NCBI GenBank assembly: GCA_002506645.1
Contig: DAXY01000004.1
Span: 1 to 13,820 of the forward strand
DNA: 13,820 bases
Direction of reading: 5' to 3'
Origin: Vulcanisaeta distributa
GTDB lineage: Archaea > Thermoproteota > Thermoprotei > Thermoproteales > Thermocladiaceae
The number at the start of each line of letters is the position of its first letter. Position 1 is the first letter of the stretch. The position numbers and the translations under genes were made by a program. Of this stretch, positions 5,686 to 11,779 are shown in pieces. The notes below the pieces were generated by a model. The model saw only the letters and a list, made by a program, of their open reading frames with translations, did not search any database and was not told the DNA's origin.

Positions 5686-6251
5686 CATATTGGGTAGTCA
5701 AAGTTGGTCTCGGCCTGCCTAAGTGGTGGGCACTTACTATCCTTCTCACTAATTATTACATTCTCCCTAATCGGCCATGGTATGCCGATCTCAGGGTCAT
5801 TCCAGGCAATGCACCTCTCATGCTGTGGACTATACTCCTTAGTCTGTAGGTATAGGAATAAGGTATCATCCTCAAGAGATTGAAAGCCATGCGCGAAGCC
5901 AGGCGGTATCCAGAGGAGCCTCGGGTTATCGGCGGATAACTCAACCATCACGTACTTACCAAACCAGGGCGAGCCCCTCCTAACATCAACAGCGACATCG
6001 ACCACGCGGCCCCTAACCACGGTAACGAGCTTACCCTGCTCCATGGGCTTAAGCTGGTAGTGAAGCCCACGAACAACGCCACGCCTAGACCTACTCAGGC
6101 TCACCTGGACAAAGTCATAGGGAACACCACCGGCTAGGAAGTCAGTCCTCTTATAGAGCTCCGCGAAGAAGCCCCTAACGTCAGGAAACACCACCGGCTC
6201 CACCAGTACTACGTCGGGTATTTCAAGCCTAACGAAGTTCTTGAAGGGCAT
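5685..6251 (-). CDS. rfbC: dTDP-4-dehydrorhamnose 3,5-epimerase (RmlC)
   Basis: A 188-residue cupin epimerase acting on dTDP-4-keto-6-deoxyglucose in dTDP-L-rhamnose synthesis (EC 5.1.3.13). Clear RmlC signatures are DVRGFFAELY near the start, RGLHYQ with the catalytic His64, GRVVDVAVDVRRGSP, IPPGFAHGF with His121, and the EYSP/WNDP region with the active-site Tyr140 and Asp152. Length is normal. The ATG at 6251 sits exactly where the TATA box at 6272-6281 predicts transcription to begin. The partner enzymes RmlA, RmlB and RmlD are not in this window. It is divergent from the winged-helix gene at 6354. Confidence 0.95.
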   Translation of the reverse strand: MPFKNFVRLEIPDVVLVEPVVFPDVRGFFAELYKRTDFLAGGVPYDFVQVSLSRSRRGVVRGLHYQLKPMEQGKLVTVVRGRVVDVAVDVRRGSPWFGKYVMVELSADNPRLLWIPPGFAHGFQSLEDDTLFLYLQTKEYSPQHERCIAWNDPEIGIPWPIRENVIISEKDSKCPPLRQAETNFDYPI

Positions 6252-6271
6252 GGCTAGGCAGAATCACCCAA

Positions 6272-6281
6272 GTTAATAAGG
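6272..6281 (-). promoter_or_regulatory. TATA box for rfbC
   Basis: On the minus strand CCTTATTAAC is centred 26 bases before the ATG at 6251, predicting a leaderless transcript. Confidence 0.6.
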
Positions 6282-6321
6282 AATATCCCGGGCCGAATAG
6301 GTTTGTTGGGCTTTGGAAATT

Positions 6322-6331
6322 GGTTAATAAA
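6322..6331 (+). promoter_or_regulatory. TATA box for the winged-helix gene
   Basis: GGTTAATAAA is centred near 6327, about 27 bases before the ATG at 6354. It lies inside the upstream in-frame extension starting at TTG 6303 and therefore argues against that start. Confidence 0.55.
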
Positions 6332-6353
6332 CCAGCCCTTAATTGCACCACTA

Positions 6354-6956
6354 ATGAACGCCGTTGTTAAGCCAGGAATTGTAGTGACGATTAATGGGGA
6401 AGGGGCGCATTCAATGCCTACCTACGACAATGAGTACGTACTAATGAGGGAGAGGGACTTCAACGTGATACTCGATAATACGAACCTAAAGATAATGCTC
6501 TCAATAATAAGTGGTCGCAACAACTTCACCCAAATAATGAGGGAGACCGGCATCCAAAGGGGTAAGTTGTCGAGGCACCTGAGGAGGCTGTTAAACGCCG
6601 GCTGGGTCGTTAAGGATGGTAATAAGTACCTGCCCAGCGGCCACATATATGTTGTGTATTACGTACATGACGTTAATGGCGAAATAATGCTAAGCATATC
6701 CATGAACAAGGGCGCATTTATTGACCAATTCCATGGGCTCGTGATAATCAACGGGGAGCCGCTGAGCGATTACTGCTCAACATGCCCACTGAGGCAGGCC
6801 TGCGTTAATAATGTCAAGCACCTGGCCCGCAGGTACGGAATTGAGTTGAGGGGTGCCGAACCCAGTGAGGCTTACTTGGAGTTATTCAGGGAGTTGGTTA
6901 GGAGGGACTTGATTAAGAGACTTAGTGGTGGTTGGAGGATTCTCATTAGGAGGTGA
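6354..6956 (+). CDS. Winged-helix DNA-binding protein with a CxxCx5C cluster
   Basis: A 200-residue predicted transcriptional regulator; I do not recognise a named family. Residues about 40-98 form an ArsR/MarR-like winged helix: NLKIMLSIISGRNNF, then the helix-turn-helix TQIMRETGIQRGKLSRHLRRLLNAG, and a wing WVVKDGNKYLP. A beta-rich segment follows (about 98-135), and then a Cys cluster C141-STC144-PLRQAC150, which could bind zinc or an iron-sulfur cluster or act as a redox switch. The end is basic and helical. The ATG at 6354 is chosen from the TATA box; the longer TTG start at 6303 would add 17 residues. It is divergent from rfbC and upstream of the Roadblock gene, which has its own promoter. 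Target genes are unknown; autoregulation or control of rfbC is possible but not shown. Confidence 0.8.
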   Translation: MNAVVKPGIVVTINGEGAHSMPTYDNEYVLMRERDFNVILDNTNLKIMLSIISGRNNFTQIMRETGIQRGKLSRHLRRLLNAGWVVKDGNKYLPSGHIYVVYYVHDVNGEIMLSISMNKGAFIDQFHGLVIINGEPLSDYCSTCPLRQACVNNVKHLARRYGIELRGAEPSEAYLELFRELVRRDLIKRLSGGWRILIRR

Positions 6957-6970
6957 TTATTGGGAGTTAT

Positions 6971-6980
6971 GTTTATATTT
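6971..6980 (+). promoter_or_regulatory. TATA box for the Roadblock gene
   Basis: GTTTATATTT is centred near 6976, 30 bases before the ATG at 7006. TTG 6991 lies only 15 bases from the box centre and is unlikely to be transcribed from it. Confidence 0.6.
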
Positions 6981-7005
6981 GCTCTAGGAATTGAATATTA
7001 CAGCA

Positions 7006-7377
7006 ATGGCGGAGGTTAACGAGGCCTTGGGCAGGGTCGTTAGGGATTTCCTAAATAGCACCGATAATATAAGTGGCGTATACGTGGCATCACTCGACGG
7101 GCTCCTGGTGGCTCACGCATCGAGGATTGACGTTGACCCAGACCGGGTGGCGGCCATGGTTGCGTCACTAAGTGCTGTGAGTGATAGGGTTAGCAAGGAG
7201 TTGTTGGGTGAGGAGCCAAGCCACGTATTTGTCCAGGCAGGCGCGGGCTACATAGTGATTAAGAGACTTGGGGATTTGGCAATAGGCGTCCTGGTGCGGG
7301 GTGGTGATGACTCAACGATGGGCCTGACAATGCTTGAGCTGGAAAGGCTTATCTCAATGATCCAGAGACTGAGGTGA
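7006..7377 (+). CDS. Roadblock/LC7 domain protein (MglB-like)
   Basis: A 123-residue single-domain Roadblock/LC7 protein. The fold is visible as an N-terminal helix (EALGRVVRDFLNS), the strand pair ISGVYVASLDGLLVAHAS, a long helix with AAMVASLSAVSDRVSKEL, strands HVFVQAGAGYIVIKRL and LAIGVLVRG, and a C-terminal helix LELERLISMIQRL. In bacteria such proteins (MglB) are regulators or GTPase-activating partners of MglA-type small GTPases; archaeal members are common but mostly uncharacterised. No GTPase gene lies in this window. It is followed 49 bases later by the YjbQ gene, which appears to have its own promoter. ATG 7006 is chosen over TTG 6991 from TATA spacing. Confidence 0.88.
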   Translation: MAEVNEALGRVVRDFLNSTDNISGVYVASLDGLLVAHASRIDVDPDRVAAMVASLSAVSDRVSKELLGEEPSHVFVQAGAGYIVIKRLGDLAIGVLVRGGDDSTMGLTMLELERLISMIQRLR

Positions 7378-7391
7378 CTCGATTGGGATAA

Positions 7392-7400
7392 GGCTTTACT
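7392..7400 (+). promoter_or_regulatory. TATA-like box for the YjbQ-family gene
   Basis: GGCTTTACT is centred about 30 bases before the ATG at 7427. It is a weaker match than the other boxes, so read-through from the Roadblock gene is possible. Confidence 0.35.
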
Positions 7401-7426
7401 ACATGTCCCAGAGCTAGTAATGCGCC

Positions 7427-7837
7427 ATGAGGGTTGTCACGAGGGAAATAACGATACAGAGTAAGAGACGTAGGGAGGTCATAGACATTACGGACTACGT
7501 GGAGGAGTTCGTGAGGGATTCAGGTATAAGGAATGGCCTTGTCCTAGTATTCCTACCCCACGCCACATCGGCACTATTCGCCAATGAGGATGAGCCGAGG
7601 ATAAGGAGGGATTATGAAAACCTATTCGAGAGGTTAGTGCCGGCCAATGGGGAGTACTACCATAATGAAATTGATAATAATGCAGATGCTCACTTATTGG
7701 CATCATTGTTCAAGCAGTTCTACGTACTACCCATTGTGAATGGCGGGCTAGTTAGGGGGACTTGGCAGGAGGTCTTCCTGGCGGAATTCGACGGGCCCAG
7801 GAGCAGGAGGGTTGTCCTCGTGGCAATTGGCGAGTAG
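7427..7837 (+). CDS. YjbQ/UPF0047 family protein (COG0432)
   Basis: A 136-residue protein of the near-universal UPF0047/YjbQ family, often annotated as secondary thiamine-phosphate synthase because the E. coli member shows that weak side activity; the physiological role is unsettled. Conserved features are LPHATSALFANED (42-55) and YHNEIDNNADAHLLASL (78-94), which bring histidines and acidic residues together in the trimeric active site. The C-terminal signature GLVRGTWQEVFLAEFDGPR (107-125) follows. Length matches the family. The ATG at 7427 is the only plausible start before the conserved N-terminal strands. It converges with the DUF151 gene, 10 bases apart. Confidence 0.93.
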   Translation: MRVVTREITIQSKRRREVIDITDYVEEFVRDSGIRNGLVLVFLPHATSALFANEDEPRIRRDYENLFERLVPANGEYYHNEIDNNADAHLLASLFKQFYVLPIVNGGLVRGTWQEVFLAEFDGPRSRRVVLVAIGE

Positions 7838-7847
7838 GTGGTTCGTG

Positions 7848-8339
7848 TTATAGGTTCTTGTTAAAACTAAAGCCGTACCTAGCCCTCAATTCCCTATAAT
7901 TCTCGAGGGGCTCTGTGTAGGCGATGAGGTGGTCAGCAACGTATATCGGCGCGCCCAACCTCACGGCAATGGCCGTCGCATCACTGGGCCTGGCATCCAA
8001 TTGGAAGGTTTCATTGGTTCTGTTGTCCCTAACGAATATGGTAGCTAGGTAAACGCCGTCTATCATAGCGTCTATAGTGACCTTCTCAACCGCGGCATCA
8101 AGCCTATTTATTAAATCGACCAATAGGTCGTGGGTCAGCGGCCTATGGAATGTGACGAGACCCAGGGCCTTCTTTATTGAGAATGATGCCGTAATATCTA
8201 TCCTAATGGGTAGTACCCTGTCCTCCCACTCCTCGGTTGTGAAGAGCATAACCGCCACGCCCTCCTCAGGTATTTCAATCACGTCCAGGAGGTCGGCCTT
8301 AAGGTACTTCGAATTGCCTGAACCCTCCTCCCTAACCAT
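7848..8339 (-). CDS. DUF151 / bifunctional nuclease family protein
   Basis: A 163-residue DUF151 (BFN) protein. Family landmarks are LPIRIDITASFSI, RPLTHDLLVDLI, the strands VTIDAMIDGVYLATIFV, and the most conserved block LDARPSDATAIAVRLGAPIYVAD. Some family members have been reported to have RNase and DNase activity and others act in stress or secondary metabolism, so the function here is open. The frame extends upstream to a TTG at 8357 (169 residues), but a TATA-like box at 8360-8371 would start transcription near 8339, where an ATG lies. If the gene is instead read through from hisS, which ends 13 bases before the TTG, the longer start remains possible. Confidence 0.88.
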   Translation of the reverse strand: MVREEGSGNSKYLKADLLDVIEIPEEGVAVMLFTTEEWEDRVLPIRIDITASFSIKKALGLVTFHRPLTHDLLVDLINRLDAAVEKVTIDAMIDGVYLATIFVRDNRTNETFQLDARPSDATAIAVRLGAPIYVADHLIAYTEPLENYRELRARYGFSFNKNL

Positions 8340-8359
8340 TACACTAATTCTAAACAACC

Positions 8360-8371
8360 CCTTTATTTACT
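8360..8371 (-). promoter_or_regulatory. TATA-like box before the DUF151 gene
   Basis: On the minus strand AGTAAATAAAGG is centred near 8365, 26 bases before the ATG at 8339. It overlaps the hisS stop codon. Confidence 0.45.
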
Positions 8372-9672
8372 TATTCACTCCTAAGCACCAACCCAAACTC
8401 TGTGAGTGGTACATCCCTCTCGCTCCAATTACCCATGTCCCTAACCCTAACAAAGCCCTGGGAAACCTCCCTCGGGCCAACGATTATGAAGTACCTGGCA
8501 TTTATCCTAGATGCGTACTCAAGGGCGCTCCTGAGGCTCTTCTCGCCCGTGTCAACGACCACCTTGTTACCGCGAACCCTCAGGTTGTTTGCCAACCTAT
8601 AACCAAGCGCCAGGTAATTCCTATCACTGCCTAGGACATACACGTAGTAATCAATCTGCGGCGCCCCGCGCCTAATCGAACCCCTCTGCTCCATGACCTC
8701 GAGCAACCTCTCAATACCCATGGCGAAGCCGGAGGCAGGCATGGGCCTTCCACTGTAGATCTCTATTAAGTTGTCGTACCTGCCACCGCCGCCGACGGAC
8801 AACTTGTAATCCGGTACGTACATCTCGAAGACGATGCCCGTGTAGTAGTCGAGACCCCTAACAATGCCCATGTCCAGGTCCATGTAATTGCGTATCCCAT
8901 ACATGTCGAGGAGGTCTATCAACTCGCTATAGTAATTAATGAACTCGTCACCAACGCCGAACTCCTTGAGCGAGTCGACGGCCTTATCAATGCCCACGCT
9001 CGTGTTTGCCAACCTAATAATCTCCTGGGAGACATCATCACCGAGCCCAAGACCCCTCAACATCCTCAATAACTCATCGTCAGGTACCTTACCCCTCTTA
9101 TCCATCACCCTGAGTACGTTGGGCCTAAGCCCATTGGGTATGCCGAACTTACCCAGTAATTGATCGACAACCCTCCTATCGTTTATCCTAACCCTGAAGT
9201 CGCCAATATCAAGCGCCCTAAGCGCCTCCACACCGACGGCGAGCACCTCGGCATCCGCCCTGACGCTTGAGGAACCTATGAACTCAATGCCGAATTGATG
9301 AAACTCCCTATATCTACCGTGCTGCGGCTCGTCGTATCGCCAAACCTTCGTTATGTAGTACCACCTGATCGGCTTTGGCACATCAACCCTGTACGAAACC
9401 ACCCTGGCCACGGGCACGGTCATGTCGAACCTAAGCCCAACCTCCCTGCCAGCCTTGTCCCTGAAGTAATAAATCTCATTGACGATGTCCTCACCGGCCT
9501 TGGCCTTCAATATTTCATAGTGCTCCAGGGCGGGCGTCTCAACCCTTAGGTAGCCGAAGGACTCGGCCACCCTGGCCAACTTATCAAAGACCTGGAGCAT
9601 TGGGTAGTACTCCTCAGGCGTTAGGTCCCTCATCCCCCTGACAGGCCTGAGGTCCTTATCGTCAAATACCAC
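8371..9672 (-). CDS. hisS: Histidyl-tRNA synthetase (HisRS)
   Basis: A 433-residue class II aminoacyl-tRNA synthetase that charges tRNA-His (EC 6.1.1.21). It shows the N-terminal RPVRGMRDLTPEE, motif 2 as WRYDEPQHGRYREFHQFGIEF (111-131), the HisRS-specific HisA motif LDYYTGIVFE (274-283) with GGGGRYDNL, and motif 3 with GFAMGIERLLE (315-325). The last 90 or so residues are the anticodon-binding domain (DYYVYVLGSD... onward). The start is GTG at 9672, with a TATA box centred about 23 bases upstream, so the mRNA is nearly or fully leaderless. The prepilin peptidase gene upstream is on the same strand but 38 bases away. The DUF151 gene follows downstream. Confidence 0.97.
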   Translation of the reverse strand: MVFDDKDLRPVRGMRDLTPEEYYPMLQVFDKLARVAESFGYLRVETPALEHYEILKAKAGEDIVNEIYYFRDKAGREVGLRFDMTVPVARVVSYRVDVPKPIRWYYITKVWRYDEPQHGRYREFHQFGIEFIGSSSVRADAEVLAVGVEALRALDIGDFRVRINDRRVVDQLLGKFGIPNGLRPNVLRVMDKRGKVPDDELLRMLRGLGLGDDVSQEIIRLANTSVGIDKAVDSLKEFGVGDEFINYYSELIDLLDMYGIRNYMDLDMGIVRGLDYYTGIVFEMYVPDYKLSVGGGGRYDNLIEIYSGRPMPASGFAMGIERLLEVMEQRGSIRRGAPQIDYYVYVLGSDRNYLALGYRLANNLRVRGNKVVVDTGEKSLRSALEYASRINARYFIIVGPREVSQGFVRVRDMGNWSERDVPLTEFGLVLRSE

Positions 9673-9689
9673 GGATCATCAATGCATTG

Positions 9690-9700
9690 GTTAAATAAAA
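9690..9700 (-). promoter_or_regulatory. TATA box for hisS
   Basis: On the minus strand CTTTTATTTAA is centred near 9695, 23 bases before the GTG start of hisS, in the short gap after the peptidase gene. Confidence 0.6.
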
Positions 9701-9710
9701 GTTTTCGTGT

Positions 9711-10472
9711 TCATAATGAGGACAGGGCAATTGTTAAGAAGTTCGCGTGGGCCACCACGTACATCAGGAGGCCCAGGGTTATGGGTATGATGAAGGGTAT
9801 GTGGTACGAAGTCAGTACGGGCGTATCCACATCAATCCTCCCCTGGGACAACCAATCAATTAGTAATTCCCTGGGGTCGCCGGTGTCGAGACCGAGCCTA
9901 ATCACCGGCCTGAAGCCATTGCCGACGAGTTCCTGGGACACCGCGTAATTGTTCGGGTTCCTAAGTACCCTATGCGCGGGCACGCACATGAGGGTCAACA
10001 TGTAGATTAACCTGCTCAGCCCCCTAGCCCTGGCCAGGGCCTCGCAGTTCCTGCCATACCTAATGTTCTGAATCACGTTGTAGGGTATGTACATTACCAG
10101 GGCTATGATCAATGAGTTTATCAGCACAGATAGTGGGGTTATGCCGACGATTGTCAGGGCTGGGTTGGCCATGGGTAGCGTGGGTATTGACGCCGATATG
10201 AAGGCTATTGACTTAGAATCAGCGCCTCCCATGGCCTTTAGCCAATACGCCGCTAGGGCGAATACAACCCCAATGGCGATACCGATTACGTAGAGGGGTA
10301 GTAGGCCAAGCCTGATTGCTGCGTAGGCCCCAAGCGGTACGCAAATAATTGACCCAGCGACCCAAGTCCAGTCACTGATCTCCCTAGTCCTCAGGTCCTG
10401 TATTGAGGCCGCGGCCTGCGTCATGATGACCAGCACGTAATCCAGCGTGAGTATTGTGTACGCACTCACCAT
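9711..10472 (-). CDS. Archaeal type IV prepilin peptidase (A24, PibD/FlaK-like)
   Basis: A 253-residue membrane aspartic peptidase that cleaves class III signal peptides of archaellins and type IV pilins. The two catalytic aspartates are visible: D26 in SIQDLRTREISDW and D85 in MGGADSKS, the archaeal form of the GxGD motif. Hydrophobic segments are seen at about 5-22, 38-58, 60-80, 108-130 and 226-250. A soluble stretch (about 135-220) separates the last two, as in FlaK-type enzymes. It could serve pili, archaella or sugar-binding-protein assembly (bindosome); no substrate gene lies in the window. The ATG at 10472 is about 33 bases from the TATA box at 10501-10509. It is divergent from the thiolase-like genes. 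Confidence 0.88.
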   Translation of the reverse strand: MVSAYTILTLDYVLVIMTQAAASIQDLRTREISDWTWVAGSIICVPLGAYAAIRLGLLPLYVIGIAIGVVFALAAYWLKAMGGADSKSIAFISASIPTLPMANPALTIVGITPLSVLINSLIIALVMYIPYNVIQNIRYGRNCEALARARGLSRLIYMLTLMCVPAHRVLRNPNNYAVSQELVGNGFRPVIRLGLDTGDPRELLIDWLSQGRIDVDTPVLTSYHIPFIIPITLGLLMYVVAHANFLTIALSSL

Positions 10473-10500
10473 GGGTTACGACTAACCCATTGAGCCGGCA

Positions 10501-10509
10501 CCTTTAAGG
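10501..10509 (-). promoter_or_regulatory. TATA-like box for the prepilin peptidase
   Basis: The sequence CCTTTAAGG reads almost the same on both strands and is centred about 33 bases before the ATG at 10472, giving a predicted leader of about 7 bases. Confidence 0.4.
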
Positions 10510-10516
10510 CTAATGC

Positions 10517-10533
10517 TTAATGGGTCTCATTAA
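10517..10533. repeat. Inverted repeat upstream of the thiolase-like genes
   Basis: TTAATG (10517-10522) and CATTAA (10528-10533) are perfect complements around a 5-base centre. The site lies upstream of the TATA box at 10548-10558 and between the two divergent promoters. It is a candidate regulator site, but short A/T-rich arms occur by chance. Confidence 0.3.
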
Positions 10534-10547
10534 CTATTTTTACGTAG

Positions 10548-10574
10548 GTAATAAATTAAAAGGCCCTTAAGGCC
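10548..10574 (+). promoter_or_regulatory. Promoter of the first thiolase-like gene, with GGCC palindrome
   Basis: The TATA box GTAATAAATTA (10548-10558) is centred about 30 bases before the ATG at 10584. Just downstream, GGCC-CTTAA-GGCC (10562-10574) places inverted GGCC arms across the region just before transcript start, where a bound repressor could block initiation. The contained CCTTAAGG resembles CCTTTAAGG at 10501-10509. Confidence 0.45.
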
Positions 10575-10583
10575 ATGATTACT

Positions 10584-11741
10584 ATGTCGAGGAGGGTTGC
10601 AATCGTTGGGGTTGGTTGGTACGGGTTTAGGCCCGTGGTTGAGGAGGCATCATTTAGGGAGATGATGTTCGAGGCCGCGGTGAGGGCCTACGAAGATGCT
10701 GGGGGCATAAACCCGAGGACCGACGTGGACGCCTTCGCGAGCTGCCAGGAGGATTTTTGGGAGGGCATTGCGATAGCCGATGAATTCGCGCCAGAGCCCA
10801 TTGGCGGTACGTTAAAGCCCGTATTCACAACACCCGGTGATGGACTTCAGTGCGTGGCCAATGCATACATGATGATTAAGACTGGGCAGTTCGATGTTGT
10901 TGTTGCGGAGTCTCACGCAAAGCCCAGCGACATTATTAATATGCATGATGTCATGCTTTTCGCCATGGACCCAATAACCGTGAGGGCAATAAACACGCCT
11001 AATTACCACGCCCTAGCCGCCATGGAGGCCCAGGCATACATGACACGCTATAACGTGCCTAGGGAGGCCCTGGCATACGTGGTGGTCAAGGATAAGAGGA
11101 ACGCCCTATACAATGAGAGGGCTAGTTATGGCGCTAACCTAACAATTGATGAGGTGCTCAACACGCCATACGCCACATCACCACTGACTAGGTTGGACAT
11201 TGCGCCATTTGTCGATGCAGCCGTCGTCATTGTCCTGGCCGGAGAGGACGTTGCGAGGAGGTACACGGACACGCCCATCTGGGTCGACGGGATATACTGG
11301 GCCACGGAGGACCCATCCCTCGAATTCCATAGCTGGGAATTCCCAATCCACGCCATGAGGGCGGCGGAGGCGGCCTACAAAATGGCCGGTATTCAGGACC
11401 CAATTAAGGAACTCCACTTCGCAGAGGTTGACTCGAGGTATAGCTTCAAGGAGCTTCAGTTCATAGAGGCCTTGAAATTGGCCCCACCGGGCGAGGCGCA
11501 TAAGCTACTCCTTGAGGGCGCCTTCGATAGGGATGGCCTATTTCCAGTCAACCCAAGCGGTGGTGCACTCGGCGAGGGCGTACCACTCGAGGTTCACGGA
11601 CTTGCCAGGCTAATCGATGCAGTGCTTCAGTTGAGGGGTGAGGCCGGCAGGATGCAGTTGAGTAAGGCCGAGAGGGCTGTTGTTCATTCCTGGCGTGGCG
11701 TACCAACAACGACGAGCATCGTCGCAGTCCTGGGCAGGTGA
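10584..11741 (+). CDS. SCP2-type thiolase-fold protein lacking the catalytic Cys (paralogue A)
   Basis: A 385-residue thiolase-superfamily protein (COG0183, SCP2/lipid-transfer type). The fold is clear: RRVAIVGVGW at the N-terminus, GQFDVVVAESHAKPSD after the nucleophile region, LTRLDIAPFVDAAVVIVLA, and NPSGGALGEG near the C-terminus. The active site is not that of a thiolase. The position of the nucleophilic Cys (family pattern C-x-S-G-L) reads P84-G-D-G-L, and the GHP histidine reads G-V333-P. The late His (H368 in VHSW) remains. Length is normal with no frameshift, so the change looks selected rather than decayed. ATG 10584 is preferred over ATG 10575 from TATA spacing and because homologues start near MSRRVAIVG. 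It is followed 38 bases later by a paralogue, probably a functional partner. Confidence 0.88.
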   Translation: MSRRVAIVGVGWYGFRPVVEEASFREMMFEAAVRAYEDAGGINPRTDVDAFASCQEDFWEGIAIADEFAPEPIGGTLKPVFTTPGDGLQCVANAYMMIKTGQFDVVVAESHAKPSDIINMHDVMLFAMDPITVRAINTPNYHALAAMEAQAYMTRYNVPREALAYVVVKDKRNALYNERASYGANLTIDEVLNTPYATSPLTRLDIAPFVDAAVVIVLAGEDVARRYTDTPIWVDGIYWATEDPSLEFHSWEFPIHAMRAAEAAYKMAGIQDPIKELHFAEVDSRYSFKELQFIEALKLAPPGEAHKLLLEGAFDRDGLFPVNPSGGALGEGVPLEVHGLARLIDAVLQLRGEAGRMQLSKAERAVVHSWRGVPTTTSIVAVLGR

Positions 11742-11748
11742 TTGGTAA

Positions 11749-11757
11749 TGCTTAAGA
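11749..11757 (+). promoter_or_regulatory. TATA-like box for the second thiolase-like gene
   Basis: TGCTTAAGA is centred 26-27 bases before the ATG at 11780, so this gene may be transcribed on its own as well as by read-through. Confidence 0.5.
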
Positions 11758-11779
11758 GGTTGCCCGGGGGTGGTATTTC

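Noticed and set aside
7299..7325. C-box-like GTGATGA followed after 13 bases by CTGA
   Set aside because: It lies within the coding sequence of the Roadblock gene, with no second C/D pair and no promoter; chance in a coding region is more likely.
8077..8634. 185-residue plus-strand open frame across the hisS/DUF151 junction
   Set aside because: It is antisense to two well-supported genes and has no domain-like sequence.
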